Below, piece after piece: positions 32,802 through 45,680 of a DNA stretch of 64,000 nt. Source of the stretch: Brasenia schreberi (taxonomy: Eukaryota; Streptophyta; Magnoliopsida; Nymphaeales; Cabombaceae). The notes under the pieces are model-generated. The model saw nothing but the letters and a program-made list of their open reading frames with translations, had not been told where the DNA came from and did not search any database. Location: NCBI GenBank assembly GCA_036023115.1, contig JAYKKT010000088.1, positions 805,001 to 869,000 of the forward strand, given 5' to 3'. Position numbers and translations under genes: made by a program. Numbering within the stretch: the stretch's first letter is position 1; each line of letters begins with the position of its first letter.

Positions 32802-34904
32802 ATGAAGGGGATGCCCTTCACCTTTGCGGGGAAGGGGATTTCCGTTCCGACGCCGGAGATTATCGAAGCTAAGTGGAAGAAAGCCAGCAGCGAGCCCACA
32901 TCAGTACTGGACACGCACAGGAGCCCGAGCCCAACGTCGACGTCTACCCTTTCGTCTTCTTTCGGTGGTGGTTCCGACACGGCGGGTGTTAGCGGAATAG
33001 CGGCCGTCTCCGGCAACCAGCTGCAGAAATGGCCGGCGGCCGGTGATCCCGTCAAGGAGGAATGGCCCGTTGAGCTCGTCGGGAAATGTGCGGTCGTGAT
33101 GGATGAGTGGGAAAATATGATTATTCAGTCGAGCGCCGTCTCGGAGACGCACGAGAACTCCCTCCTCCGGTGGATGATGGGTGAAGTAGACGATCCTTTG
33201 AAGCTAAACCAAGTCTGTAGTAATGGTAATATCGCCAACGGTAGTAGTATTCCCTTTGATGGTTTAGTCGAGGGTGGGTTTGCCGTTGATCCAGCGGCGT
33301 TGGGGTTCGGTTCTGGTCTTATAGACGCTTCTTTCAATGGAGGAGGAGGTTTCCCTTTGATGGCTGGAGTTCCCTCTGTATCGAAATACAATCCTTGTTC
33401 TATTGCTGCTGCCGGAAATGGTATTGAGGGTAGTGGTGTCGTTAACAACTCTGTATTTGTACCGTCGACTAACCTATCTCTTCCCGTCGGAAATTTCTAC
33501 CCTCAGCTGCAGCCGGAGCCAATACTGGCAGCGGGAAAGCCTCAGATGAACCTGTTCTCGACTCCACCGGCGACGAATTCGGGGTTCTTACTGCCGGAAA
33601 TGCCGCCGGCTAAGCGCCACTATCCTCTCCCCCACGTGAAACAGGAGCTGCAACAGATGCCTCATTCAAAAAGGGTAGAATTCTTTGATTCCGGGCAGGA
33701 TTTGTTCTCGAGACTGAAGCAACCGAAGCAGGAGCCCGTGCCTCTGCTGCAACAGAGGCCGAGATCGATGCCTGCTGGCTCTGTGCCCGATGAGGCGACG
33801 CAGCTAGCCATCGTGGACCACCTCCACCGAGCGGCCGAGCTCGTTGAATCCGGAAATTCGGCTCACGCCAGGGCGATATTGGCGCGGCTCAATCACCACC
33901 TATCGGCTCCCGTTGGAAAGCCCCTCTATAGGGCCGCTTTCTACTTCAAAGAGGTTCTTCTCCGTATCTCCGGTGCCCGTCCGGTGCTGGACCCGGCCGT
34001 GCCCGTCCTCCATTCCCCTCGAGACGTCGTTCCTTGGATAGGTGCGTACAAAGCTTTCTGTGAGATCTCCCCGTTGGTGCCATTCGCTAGCTTCACCTGC
34101 AACCAGGCTATTCTCGAGTCCCTCACCGGCCCGACCGCGATTCATATACTCGATTTCGATATCGGGATTGGCGTGCATTGGGCTTCTTTCATGCAGGAGA
34201 TCGCTCCTAAAGTTGTTGGTGGTGCGCATTACTGCCTCAAGATCACTGCTTTCACTTCGCCATCTTCACACGATCAGCTTGAGCTCGCTCTCACCCGTGA
34301 AAATCTTTCGAGTTTTGCGTGCGCGCTCGATATTCCCTTCGAGTTCAACGCGGTTAATCTTGATTCGTTCGACCCTTCTGTTCTCATTTTGTGCAATTCA
34401 AGTGAAGTTCTCTTTGCAAACCTCCCCTCTTCGGCGCACCGCCTGTTTCCTTCGACTTCACTGCCGTCTCTTCTCCAATTCGTCAAGCAATTGTCACCAA
34501 AGATAGTGGTATCTGCAGACTATGCTTGTGACAGAGCTGACCTCTCATTTGCGCAGCATTTCTTGCACGGTTTACAGTTCTACTCGTTGCTTTTCGAATC
34601 CTTCGGTGCCATGAATGTGAATTCCAACACACTAGGAAAAGTAGAATCCCTGCTTATGAAGCCCAAGATTGAGAAGATTGTTGCTGGCCGGTATCATGCT
34701 TCACACAAGCTTCCCCCATGGCGGAATCTATTTATTTCAGCTGGGTTCAAACCCGTTCCCTTCAGTAATTGCAGCGAGACCCAAACAGAATGCCTCCTTA
34801 AGCGGTTCAATTTGCGGGGATTCCATGTCGAGAAGCATCAAACTTCACTTCTTCTCCTCTGGCAGCGCCGAGAGCTAATGTCCGCTTCAGGCTGGACGTG
34901 CTAA
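32802..34904 (+). CDS. GRAS transcription factor, HAM/SCL6-SCL27 subfamily (700 aa)
   Basis: This is a nuclear transcriptional regulator of the HAIRY MERISTEM group, which acts with WUSCHEL-type factors to keep shoot meristems undifferentiated. The N-terminus (MKGMPFTFAGKGISV) and a conserved block at about 100-138 (DEWENMI...SLLRWMMGEVDDP) are HAM hallmarks. The GRAS domain spans about 335-700. Leucine-rich helices begin QLAIVDHLHRAAELVESG. The VHIID motif is present in its HAM form, IHILDFDIGIG at 447-457. The SAW region begins at W640 and ends RELMSASGWTC at the last residue. The frame is a single intact exon, as usual for HAM genes, and its length is typical. The ATG at 32802 gives the conserved N-terminus. 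A miR171 target site lies within the coding sequence at residues 358-365. The 3' flank leads into a tandem segmental duplication. Orthology to one named Arabidopsis HAM gene is not claimed. Confidence 0.96.
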   Translation: MKGMPFTFAGKGISVPTPEIIEAKWKKASSEPTSVLDTHRSPSPTSTSTLSSSFGGGSDTAGVSGIAAVSGNQLQKWPAAGDPVKEEWPVELVGKCAVVMDEWENMIIQSSAVSETHENSLLRWMMGEVDDPLKLNQVCSNGNIANGSSIPFDGLVEGGFAVDPAALGFGSGLIDASFNGGGGFPLMAGVPSVSKYNPCSIAAAGNGIEGSGVVNNSVFVPSTNLSLPVGNFYPQLQPEPILAAGKPQMNLFSTPPATNSGFLLPEMPPAKRHYPLPHVKQELQQMPHSKRVEFFDSGQDLFSRLKQPKQEPVPLLQQRPRSMPAGSVPDEATQLAIVDHLHRAAELVESGNSAHARAILARLNHHLSAPVGKPLYRAAFYFKEVLLRISGARPVLDPAVPVLHSPRDVVPWIGAYKAFCEISPLVPFASFTCNQAILESLTGPTAIHILDFDIGIGVHWASFMQEIAPKVVGGAHYCLKITAFTSPSSHDQLELALTRENLSSFACALDIPFEFNAVNLDSFDPSVLILCNSSEVLFANLPSSAHRLFPSTSLPSLLQFVKQLSPKIVVSADYACDRADLSFAQHFLHGLQFYSLLFESFGAMNVNSNTLGKVESLLMKPKIEKIVAGRYHASHKLPPWRNLFISAGFKPVPFSNCSETQTECLLKRFNLRGFHVEKHQTSLLLLWQRRELMSASGWTC
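33875..33895 (+). promoter_or_regulatory. miR171 target site in the GRAS coding sequence
   Basis: The 21 bases encode the conserved ILARLN peptide and begin GATATTGGCGCGGCTC. As I remember miR171a, all 21 bases are complementary to it. In HAM genes this site directs cleavage between positions 10 and 11 of the paired microRNA. It predicts post-transcriptional control of this gene by miR171. Confidence 0.93.
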
Positions 34905-35526
34905 CACTAACATGGGCAACACTTCTAGTCATGTAAGACGATGATCATATGTGGAACTTCATTTGGTATATGTGATAAATATGTGCAAGAACTTTGGTTT
35001 TCTTTTGTCACCTTGGAATTTAGGCTTTTACTCTTTCATTTTACTCATGGTTCCTTCATACATTGATAAACAGGAAGATGCCATGTAAGTTTTCTTTGTT
35101 CCGTGTAGTGGAGACAATTGGAGAATGTTTCTGTAGTGTTGAGGTTAATATGACACCTGGGATGGCTATATGAAAAGCAACAATTTTTTTGTTTTAGTTG
35201 GTCTTGGTTGTACAGAAAAGGGAAGGTTGAGCACTATAGGAGGCTCAATATTTGTTACCTTGTCTGATCAATCTGGTGCTGTAAATTATTATTCTTAGCA
35301 ATGATGAATTTTGTCGGATTATATACTCTTTCGTGGTATCTGGAATGCAATTAAATGTGCTCTTACAATAATCGTGTATAAGGGGAACCTCTTGATTCTA
35401 TGTTTCAATGACCTCGCATTGCCTATCTCTTTTGTTGGAGGGCTCCAATTCGAATAATAATTGGAGTTCATATCCATATTTCTACTGTCCCAACAAATTC
35501 TTTTCTTGGTTAACAATTTGAAAACC
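34905..35526 (+). other. 3' flank of the GRAS gene
   Basis: Non-coding, T-rich plant 3' UTR and terminator-like sequence. TGATAAATATG near 34972 is a possible polyadenylation element. No further gene is seen. Confidence 0.5.
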
Positions 35527-37528
35527 TTGTTGATTCTCGAATCGTACTTCTAAGACCAGTCATGTAATTTATTCATCCAATCCCAAATTTCTGGTGTCTT
35601 CTTTTGTGTAGCTTGTTTTTGAGTCTTTTCGAAATGTGCTTGCTCATGATGTACAAATCATTTATAGTTTGGACTTCAGGTATGCTAATTCAAATGTGCA
35701 ATGTGCACTTGACATGGTAATGTATTCGATCAGTTAATTAATTTTCAGTCAAATATGAATCATCTTGTTGGAGACAAGTGCTTGGCTTGTTCACGAAAGG
35801 TGACCTTATTGTGACATGATTATATTTCTTCATTCTTGATGCAAGCACGGATTTTTGCTTGAATGTTTTGACATAGACAAACTCAGAGTTGTACTTGTTG
35901 AAACCTCCGTAGTCTGTTTTAATTGCCAGTTAGTTTGTTTGGCTATAAAAAAAAATAGCTTTGGTTTGTTTATTGTCACCTTAGGACTCCTGGATTAACT
36001 TGATTTCTTCTTTTGATTTGGCATTTTATCCCTTAAAACTCATAATAATGTTATCTCTAGCAACTTGATCTTTGTATTCTAATTCCGTATATGATTAGGT
36101 AATGTTCTTGCTCGGTGTTGAGTTTAACCATAGACCACGTCAAAAATATATAACAGATTAAGAACCATACGGTTCATATACGGTCTGAACAATGTCTGGT
36201 AAATCTTTGGATACTGACATCAAGAAGTCAGGGACTGCAAAATAACTTCTTTTACACAATCACCTTATAGAAAACTGAAAATGGCGGATGTGAGGGTGGT
36301 GATCTAAGTATCTTTCTACTGTTTTTTGTCTCCCACTTTCTTATCCACAAAATCAAGTGGAAGAGAAGGCACATGAAGAGGTTACCTAATGTCATGTAAT
36401 TCTCTGTTCTCTTGTATTTACTTGGAAGAGAGTGAGACTTTATTGCTTGATTTTACCTCATGCTTGATATGAAATATGAGCTTTCGTTTCTTCCTGTTGA
36501 AACGAAAGCACCAACAAACTTCTGTCAGAAAAGAAGACACCAAAAACTTAACTTAGTTTGTAGTATGTACATAAATAAACAAATGCATGGACTCTCTGTG
36601 TGGGCGCATGACGTTTTAAGAATTCCACAGCTACATGGTTGGAGTAAAATACGTATAAACGTTTTCATTAGCATTGGTTATCGTTTCCGTGCGTCTCTTA
36701 GTTTACTTGTAAAAGCAAGTCAAAAACCAACTCGTTATTAATCATATAATGGGCAAATGGTGCTTATATATATATATATATAATAAGAGGGGGTTTAGTA
36801 GCATGATAATAAAATAAGGTGAGAGTAGATCTATACAAGCAAGGCTGATTTACTGATATGAGCGTTTACTTTCAGGAGGAGATGGTTTCTGTTTCTCATT
36901 GACTTTGTTGCTTCTTTAATGGATTGGCCGTTCTTAATCCTTTGCATCAATCGTTGTCTTAGTGTATGCATTGACAATATGCTGTGGAAATGAATTAGGG
37001 TTAGAAATATCATTGATGAATTACTGTTGCTGTATTAAATGCTGACATTTGGTTGAAAAAGTTTGGAGAGAGAGAGATATGTAACCTTTTTAAGCTACCT
37101 AATTATGCCGTTTTGGTGCAGCGTTCTGTGATTGTGTATTAGGTCATCTGTGGTGAAAACTTCTCTACAGTGTTTACCTTTTTCAATGAGGCCATAAGGT
37201 GGCTTATTAACTGTTGCTCGTGTCGATCTCTTCTGCTGTTTTGTTTTGCATATTCTTGATTAAGAGGCAACCTTTAGAGGCATATGAAAACTTGTTTGTC
37301 CATTGGAAACGAACAGTTTATGACAATCTCTGCTGTGTGCTAGCGCTGAAACAACATGGACACAACGCAGTTCCATTCTTCTTTTTTCTTATGTTCGGTT
37401 AAACTGTCCAAAATCTGGTGCGTTTTAACGAATCAAAATTTGAAGCTAGAGGATCTATATATATAGTGAAGTAGTAAAATCATGCAACATTTAAAAGTTT
37501 AGGCTCGTCAGGGTTGCTTGGTTAGCAC

Positions 37529-37650
<122 letters not shown>

Positions 37651-38417
37651 TACTCTTGTGGTGGTTATCTATCTATCTAATCTTTTAGTTCCATTTGTTT
37701 AAATATGTAGTTCTATAAGAATGTGTAAGTGGGTGCATGCAGTAAGCTTCCTGTGATATGAAGCTTCAAGTACATCATGAGTCCAACGTAAATCAAAACC
37801 AATCCTTCCACAATGAGAAGGGTCAGCTACGTGAGTTCTTTGTACCATCAGCTCTACCTTGTGTCAATTGGCATTTAAGTTCATTGCATTGCGGTAAGGT
37901 CATGTTTTTTCCGGTCATTCTCGAATGCTTCTGATACTTTGTCTTAAAGTGTTCACCATACCTTATTAGCGCCTTGTTTAGGTGTCTTTGCAAATGTTTG
38001 AACTATGTTATCGGTGTTTTTTTATTTTTTATTAGTATCACATCAACTTTTCGTGTCTAATAATATTAATTTCGGCTCTAATAGTATGAGCCATATTCAT
38101 TTTGCCTGAATATTTGCCATTGTTGTTGTAAAAAGGGTGTGTGTTCATATTGTGACTCAGTTTGCAGTAGTGAAGATGAAGGTAGGCCAAATTTGGATGG
38201 GACTATCATGTGATCTCCAGCTAATAAAAAGGCTGGTTAATCATGACTAAGGGCCTCACTAAGCCCTTCTTTAAGCAGGCAAGCATAGCTACTTGACAAG
38301 AGACATCATTACAAGGAGGGTGGGATGTCCAAGTCCTTAGTAAGGCGATTCAAACCATGCTTCAATTGGAAATGTCATGTGGGGACATCATTGTTTTCCT
38401 GTCTACATCGGAATGCT

Positions 38418-38468
38418 TTATATATAAACATGTATATATAAATATAAAAATGTATATATATGTATATA

Positions 38469-38523
<55 letters not shown>

Positions 38524-38594
38524 GTATATATATGTATATATATATATATATGTATATACATATTTATGTATATATATATATATATATACATATT

Positions 38595-38647
<53 letters not shown>

Positions 38648-38651
38648 ATAT
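38418..38651. repeat. TATA/TATG-rich complex microsatellite
   Basis: AT tracts are interrupted by TATG, TACA and TTTATG variants over about 230 bp. All apparent frames here are repeat reflections. Confidence 0.9.
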
Positions 38652-38798
38652 TAGATCCTACCCGTCTTTCACGTCTACTCATGCGCGCTCATGACTGTAA
38701 ATTTTACAAATTTAAAAAAGAAAATTATTTTATTCATACCTCCAAAAGAAAATGAGCATGAGTGAACAGCATTCTCAGCATTAATGGTGGACAGGATC

Positions 38799-38800
<2 letters not shown>

Positions 38801-38843
<43 letters not shown>

Positions 38844-39100
38844 AAGAGACAGAACTCCTGTGCACATGCACCTCTTTTGAAAAGTAATAACAAAGCTTGG
38901 CTCGACCTTCACAATCAGATATACGTTACTTTTCCCTGTCATCAGCAGCTAAGTTTACAAAAGTTGCCATTTTTTCTTTTAATAATGTTGAGTTCTCCGG
39001 CTAATAATTCTTTTGTTAATGCAAGGCCAAATCTCCCATAAATTCTCACTCTCTCTCCCTATCTCTTTCTTTGTATATATATATATATATAGAAAGAGAG
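38801..39100. mobile_element. Microsatellite-bounded segment
   Basis: (CT)n(AT)n at 38801-38843 on the left, and CTCTCTCCCTATCTC followed by (AT)n GAAAGAGAG at 39050-39105 on the right. Both ends have CT before AT on the plus strand, so they are not a clean inverted pair. The segment may be two neighbouring element ends. Confidence 0.3.
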
Positions 39101-39342
39101 AAAAACTGGTATATGCTAGCGCACTTGGGTGTTAATAAATTTAAACAAATATTAATTATCTATTTTCTATGACGAATGATTAAGACTTGAAATTTAAAAA
39201 GCAAAAATACTCGTTTTATTATTTGAATAAAGTGTACCGCAAAATATGTATTTTCTATTTTATAGATTCAAATCTTAACCACTTTAGATAGGATAGCATG
39301 ATGATTGATGATTGAGATTTGTTTAGATTTAGTAGGACTTGG

Positions 39343-39344
<2 letters not shown>

Positions 39345-39418
<74 letters not shown>

Positions 39419-39420
39419 AG
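39345..39420. repeat. (AT)n(AG)n microsatellite
   Basis: About 16 AT and about 20 AG units. The following GTTTCAGCGACTTTACTG is shared with unit B at 46003. Confidence 0.95.
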
Positions 39421-39520
39421 GTATATGTTTCAGCGACTTTACTGTTCCAGGACGATCACAGCACTAAATCTCTAACTTTCTACTTTTTTTCATGCGCTCC
39501 TGTTAGGGTGCAGTGAAATC

Positions 39521-39885
39521 TTTTATGGGATAAGATGAGCAAGCCCGGGAAAATATCAATTTTGTGAACTGCCAGCAAAGTGACGTGTTATAATAAAAAT
39601 GGGTAGCTTTCCTATTCATTATTAGAGCAGGTAAATTAAATAAATTCTCTACTAACTTTGATGTAATTGATCTGGTATGTCTGTACTACATGGTTGACAT
39701 CTTAATATCATGGTTATTATAAATGCTAATAAATAATCAATGGATCCACGGATCCAATTCATTGTACACTTAGCACATTTAAATCAAAATAGTGTTTTTT
39801 TGTAAAAAATAAAAGGACCATAAATCTAATTATTTTTTATTATTACTAATACATATAAGTTTTTCTAGAAGAAGAAAGAGAAATA
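39521..39885. other. Unit A-specific AT-rich DNA
   Basis: No gene is recognised. This is part of the 2-kb stretch absent from unit B. Confidence 0.4.
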
Positions 39886-39992
39886 GCTCACCTAGATAGC
39901 GGGTCAACTAGCAAGTTGAAGATCATGAGTTTGATACCGAGAAGCGAGCATCTGGCTTGAGCCTCCCAATTGTACCAAATAAATAAATAAAT
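39886..39992 (+). mobile_element. tRNA-derived SINE (family S2)
   Basis: ATAGCTCACCTAGATAGCGG is A-box-like and ATCATGAGTTTGATACCGAG B-box-like. The 3' end is GCATCTGGCTTGAGCCTCCC, ATTGTACC, then (AAAT)n. Confidence 0.65.
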
Positions 39993-40445
39993 GCTTCTAG
40001 AATGTGTTATAAGTATAATATTTCTTGAGATGCTCCTCTTCTTGAATCTAATTAGCACCATCTTATACCTTAACCTTGATAATTATGGCTGTAGGTTAAA
40101 GAATGCAACCCTCCTCCTTTATTATTAAAGTTTGAATTTAAAATTAAGATGTGTGTATATGAATAAAATATATCTATGAAAAATTCAAATTTCAACCTTC
40201 ATTCACTTAACATAAAATGTTGAGATTTGATTGGATGTGCTAACACCTCCCTCCTTAGTTATATAAAAGAAAAATATTGATAATTTTAACAGTAATGCAC
40301 ATATTTCCAGTAAATTCTAAATTTTAAGTTCCCTTAAAGAAAGAATAGGACTAGAGGTCTAGGATAGTGACATCCTAAGAACTCGTCGTGCTACACCATC
40401 AACCTGAGTGACAAAAAGATAAAGTAAAAGAGAATGCACAAGTAA

Positions 40446-40550
40446 TAGCGGACCTGGCTAGAGGGTCCACTCACAAGTTGAAGGTCACGGTTCGATACAT
40501 GGTGTGTGCATCTAGCTTTCCCATCCCCATTGTACCAAAAGAAAAGGTAG
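40446..40550 (+). mobile_element. tRNA-derived SINE (family S2)
   Basis: It has CTCACAAGTTGAAGGTCACG, a B-box-like GGTTCGATAC, then GTGTGCATCTAGCTTTCCC and ATTGTACC with an A-rich tail. Confidence 0.65.
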
Positions 40551-40904
40551 TATGAAAGAAGAACAAATTTATTTGACTCTAGTGGCATCATTTTTATATG
40601 TTTAATTATTATAAAGTTTTAAATAGCACTAATACAAAAGATAGGTGATTAAACATAATAAATAGAAGTATGCAGATGAGTGATAACTTGAGCCACTTAG
40701 TAGCTCGCTCTAAACTCTTTTTATAAGAATTGAGTTGGTATAGTTATAAAAAAAACAAAGAGAAGGACCACTCTAAGTTGGCGTTCACATGGGTCACATG
40801 CATGACATACCTAACCATAGGATTCATTTTACATGATTAGGTACATGAAACTATTTAAAGTATAAAATAAAGTCGATGAATTATAAATTAACCGGACTCG
40901 GCGC

Positions 40905-40990
40905 GAATTGCTCACTTGGGTGGGGACTCAACTCAAATGTTGAAGGTTGTGAATTCAATATGCAAGGCATGCACATTTGGCTTCCTCCTC

Positions 40991-41000
<10 letters not shown>
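40905..41000 (+). mobile_element. SINE (family S2), degenerate
   Basis: GCTCACTTGGGTGGGGACTC and AATGTTGAAGGTTGTGAATTC precede GCATGCACATTTGGCTTCC. The 3' end runs into (TA)n. Confidence 0.55.
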
Positions 41001-41026
<26 letters not shown>

Positions 41027-41205
41027 GTATATTATAACACACTTAGGTACTAGTTAATCCAAATAAATCTCAACCACTTATTGCCGAATGGTGGAAATTT
41101 GAATTTAAAAACAATACTTTTATAGGTAACATGAACACTTTTACTTTTTAAATTTCAATAATATCATCAAAGTTGATATTTGTTAGCATGTGCATCTCTC
41201 TCTCT

Positions 41206-41252
<47 letters not shown>
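40994..41252. mobile_element. Microsatellite-bounded dispersed element, copy 4
   Basis: The left end is (TA)~13 at 40994-41021. The right end is CTCTCTCTCTC then (TA)~20 at 41197-41252. The core contains AATCTCAACCACTTATTG and GGAAATTTGAATTTAAAAAC, close to the core of other copies. Confidence 0.4.
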
Positions 41253-41256
<4 letters not shown>

Positions 41257-41725
41257 TAAAAGGAAAGACACTAAACCTAGTGTGAAGCATTTTTATCCAT
41301 GGCATTTGGGGACATATACACCAAAATTAAGCCCTACCAATGTTCATGTGCCGCATTAAGCTGGGTCAACTATATGGACTCGCATTCGGCATTGCATCAT
41401 GCTCAATTTATATTTAAAGGAAAAAGAAAACTCAAATTTATGATTGGAAACTAAAAGAAAGAAAAAAAGGAGATAATTATATGGTGACACCAATCACCTC
41501 TGTGTGTGTGAGAATAAAGATATAAGATCTAAACAATAAATGATTGAGATTAATCAATCCAAAGAAAAATATAGTCGTAACCATACTTTTATATTATAAA
41601 GATGGTGCGAAGAATTTGCCATTTAAATCACAATATCTCATCGTATGTTGGAAAATCTCAGCGATGAAGAATTTCATGAAATTTTGCAGAATATGAGTTT
41701 TAAAATTAAACGTCTTACGCACTCA

Positions 41726-41820
41726 GAGCGTCTGCTCTTGGAAGGGGACTCCAAGATTGAAGGTCCCGAGTTCGATACCGAGGGTGTGCGTACCTTGCTT
41801 CAGCCTCCACGAAAAAGATA
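41726..41820 (+). mobile_element. tRNA-derived SINE (family S2), shared by both duplication units
   Basis: GGGGACTCCAAGATTGAAGG and CCCGAGTTCGATACCGAGG are followed by GTGCGTACCTTGCTTCAGCC. The copy at 47570-47660 sits at the equivalent place in unit B, so this insertion predates the duplication. Confidence 0.65.
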
Positions 41821-42139
41821 GGACCACGAGATTCTTAAGTTATAAGCCCAAGCACTACCAAGTTATAGGTTGAAACATATGACCATGTAACACAAACAAG
41901 ATGGGGTCTCTCTCTAGAAGAAGTTGTAAATTTACACTCATTCATAATCAAATCCACTTAAATATCTTCACAGTTTAATTGATATGATCAGAGAATTGGA
42001 ATTAAACAAGTACAAAATGCCATGATACTTTACATTTAATACACTATTACATTAAATACTTTTTTTATCACCTTAACCGTTTATGTCAAAGATCAAATAA
42101 TTGAGGCCATGGATTTGAACATAAATGAAGAATGGACTA

Positions 42140-42140
42140 T

Positions 42141-42217
<77 letters not shown>
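42140..42217. repeat. (CT)n(AT)n microsatellite
   Basis: About 19 CT units and about 18 AT units. Confidence 0.95.
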
Positions 42218-42221
<4 letters not shown>

Positions 42222-42323
42222 GTTGGAACTAAGTTACGCTCAATCACTATCATACTCAATAGTTATAAAATGGGGTAAAGTGGTCATTTTATACTATGAG
42301 AATTAAACTCCTTGAGTATAACT

Positions 42324-42365
<42 letters not shown>
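42324..42365. repeat. (AT)n(AG)n microsatellite
   Basis: A mirror of the preceding (CT)n(AT)n tract. Together they bracket about 105 bp of unique DNA. Confidence 0.9.
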
Positions 42366-42535
42366 TTGGATCCTCCTTCTTCTCATGGTACACTCATTGC
42401 TTTTAGGTGACATGAGTGTAATTACAATATCCTTTATGATTTACTGAAACTTCTTGAAAATTTTTAAATTATAATCAATATCACTTAAAAGCAATGGGTT
42501 AACATAAATAAGCACGTTAAAGATAAGTAAGATTA

Positions 42536-42539
<4 letters not shown>

Positions 42540-42603
<64 letters not shown>
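42540..42603. repeat. (AT)n microsatellite
   Basis: About 32 uninterrupted AT units. Confidence 0.95.
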
Positions 42604-42605
<2 letters not shown>

Positions 42606-43754
42606 CAGAAAGCATAAATGGAGGGCAAGGTGTCAATATTTCTTGCAACGATCACAAATCTCCTGAGTGTGCAATCATACTACTTTATCTTGACCTTTTA
42701 GAAAGATGATAATGATCAAAACGATACGATTCTCTTGTACCTGACATGTGGTGGACTTGGGTTATACATGCGATACATGAAGGAAAAAGAATTATATGAG
42801 CATGGAAAAGCAATTATTACTTATTATTAATACTAATAGGGATTTTTTTTCAAAAGCATGCCTTTAAAGAATTTAAAATAATTAAAAAACTGATCATTGT
42901 ATGTAAATTGTCAAAAAAATTAATCACTTAAAGATTTAAAAGTTGCAAAGTTCACCTCAGTTTTACAGATATAATAACTCAGCTAATCCTTTAAGTGGTC
43001 AATTAGAAGTTCCATCAAAGCATCCATGCTAATATCCTTGAAATGTATCTAAGTTATCGTTCTTACCTTTCCAACCTATTATTAAAAAAAAATACATTAT
43101 TTGATAATTTTTAAATGATAATTTGACACTATGAACATGCTAAGTCTCCTATTAATCAACATATCTCCTATAATCATGCTGTGGTGCATGCGTAAATGTA
43201 AGTCTATGCTGAAAGGAATGTACGTATATGTCTAGAATTATTGTAATATCTTGTTGATTCTCGAATTTCAGTTCTAAGACCAGTTACATGCAATCTTATT
43301 CATTCAAGCCCGAATTTCTAATGTGTTCTTTTGTGTAGCTTGTTTTTGAGTCTTTTCAAAATGTGTTTGTTCTTGATGTGAGGATCATTTATAGTTTGGA
43401 CTTCAGGTATGCTAATTAAAATGTGCAATGTGAACTTGACATGGTAATGTATTCAATCAGCTAATCAAATTTCAGTCAATATGAATCATCTTGTTGGAGA
43501 GAAGTGCTTGTTCGTGAAAGACGACATTATTGTGAGATGATTATATTTCTTCATTCTTGATGTAAGCATGGACTTTTGCTTGGGAATGCTTTGACATAGA
43601 CAAACTCATATACTTGCTGAAACCCGATTATTTATGATCTGTCGTCTGTTTTAATTGACGGCTCAAGTTAATCATACAATGGCCAAATGGTTCTTAAACA
43701 CACATACGCACACACACAAACATATGTGTGTGTGTGTGTGAGAGAGAGAAGGGC

Positions 43755-43776
43755 GGGGGGGGGGGGGGGGGGGGGG
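43755..43776 (+). repeat. Homopolymer run of 22 G
   Basis: The G run lies between (GT)n(GA)n repeats and GTTTAGTAGCATGA. Unit A has only GAGGGGG at the matching place (36786-36792). Runs this long are rare in plant DNA and prone to sequencing error. Confidence 0.9.
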
Positions 43777-44727
43777 TTTAGTAGCATGAGAACCAAATAA
43801 GGTGACTTTACTCATAGGACCGAGTCGTGACATGTTTGATTTTCAGAAGGAATGGTTTCTGCTTCACATTGACTTGTTTGCTTCCTTAATGGGTTGGTCG
43901 TTCTTAATCCTTTTCATCAATCATTGTTCTTAGTGTATACATTGACAATATATTGTGGCAATCAATTAGAGTTAGAAATACCATCAATGAATTATTGTTG
44001 CTGTATTATTCTATTCAGTGAGGTCATAAGGTGGCTTACTAACTGTTGTTGCTCATGTATCAATCTCTTCTGCTGTTTTGTTTTGCATATTCTTGATTAA
44101 ATTGCAAATGAAAACCTGTTTGTCCATCTGAAATGAACAGCTTATAACAGTCTTTGCTGTATGCTAGTGGTGAAACAACATGAACACAGTGCCAATAGAA
44201 TTTATTGAGTGCAGTTCCATCTTTCTTTTTTCTAATGTTAATTTGGTTGAAGCCTGCCTACAGTCTGGTGCAGTTTAGTAAATCATAATTTGATGTTAGA
44301 GGGCCTATATATAGTGAAGTAGTCAAATCATGCTACATTTAAAAGTCTAAGGCTGGTCGGGGTCAACAATAATGATGTCCGACAATAACTTTTTTTTGTT
44401 GTAGCATGTGTAATTTGGAAAGTTGTAAGGTTATTTGAAAAAAAATGATAAATTATATTCATATGACCAAAAGACAATGAGTGAACAACATTAGTAGTGA
44501 GCCTTCACACAGCCACTTATGTTCACTCAGGCTTGGTGATGATATGAGTGTACTTTAAATTTAAAAAAAAAATTAAAAATATGAAAGATATTATTATTAT
44601 ATTTATGCTATTCAAAAGCAATGAGCAGGTAATGTCATAGGTGGGTAGGATAATCACTCTCTCTATATGTGCTTGTGTGTAGGGCCCACTATTTTTATAG
44701 AATGAGTATCAACCCTTAGTATCAAAG

Positions 44728-44730
<3 letters not shown>

Positions 44731-44789
<59 letters not shown>
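44731..44789. repeat. (AT)n(AG)n microsatellite
   Basis: About 14 AT and 15 AG units. This is the unit B counterpart of 37531-37648. Confidence 0.95.
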
Positions 44790-44791
<2 letters not shown>

Positions 44792-45562
44792 TACTTGTGG
44801 TTATCTCTCTATCTAATTTTTAGTTCCATTTGTTTAAATATGTAGTTTTATAAGAATGTGTAAGTGGGTGGACATAGTTATCTTCTTGTGATAATGAGGC
44901 TTCAAGTACATGAATCCAATGTAAATCAAAACCAAGCCTTATCCCACAATGAGAAGGGTTAGCTATGTTACTTGTTTGTATAACGAGCTCTATCTTGTGC
45001 CCATTGACATTTAACTTCCATGTGGTAAGATCATTTTCATACCTTGTGTCTTGAAGTGTTTATCATTTAATTTCTCACACCTTATCGACGCTGTATTCCG
45101 ATGTCTTTTCAAATGTTAAAACTACTTTATAGGCATTTTTTAATATTTTATTGGTATCACATTAACTTTTGTTCTAATAATAAATGAAGATATATGAGAT
45201 ATATGAACGATATTTACTTTCACATTATTGTCGGTGTGAAAAGGTTGTGTGTACAGACTGTGACTCAGCTGGAAGCAGTGAAGATGAACGAAGGTAGGCC
45301 AAATCGAAGGGACTATCATGTGATCTCCAGCTAATGAAAAGGTTTGTTAATCATGACTTGGGGGCTCACTAAGCCTTTCTTTAAGCAAGCAAGCATCACC
45401 ACTTGACAATAGACATCATTACAAGGACGGTGTGATGTCCAAGTCCTTAATAGGGTAAATTCAAACCATGCTTCAATTGGAAATGTCATGTGGGAACCGA
45501 AAGATGTTCAAATATCTTTAAGCACATTGGTTTCTTGTTTACAGTTGGAATGCTTTCTCATG

Positions 45563-45680
<118 letters not shown>

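Noticed and set aside
33844..34506. Alternative frames inside the GRAS gene
   Set aside because: They are shadows; the GRAS frame is continuous through all diagnostic motifs.
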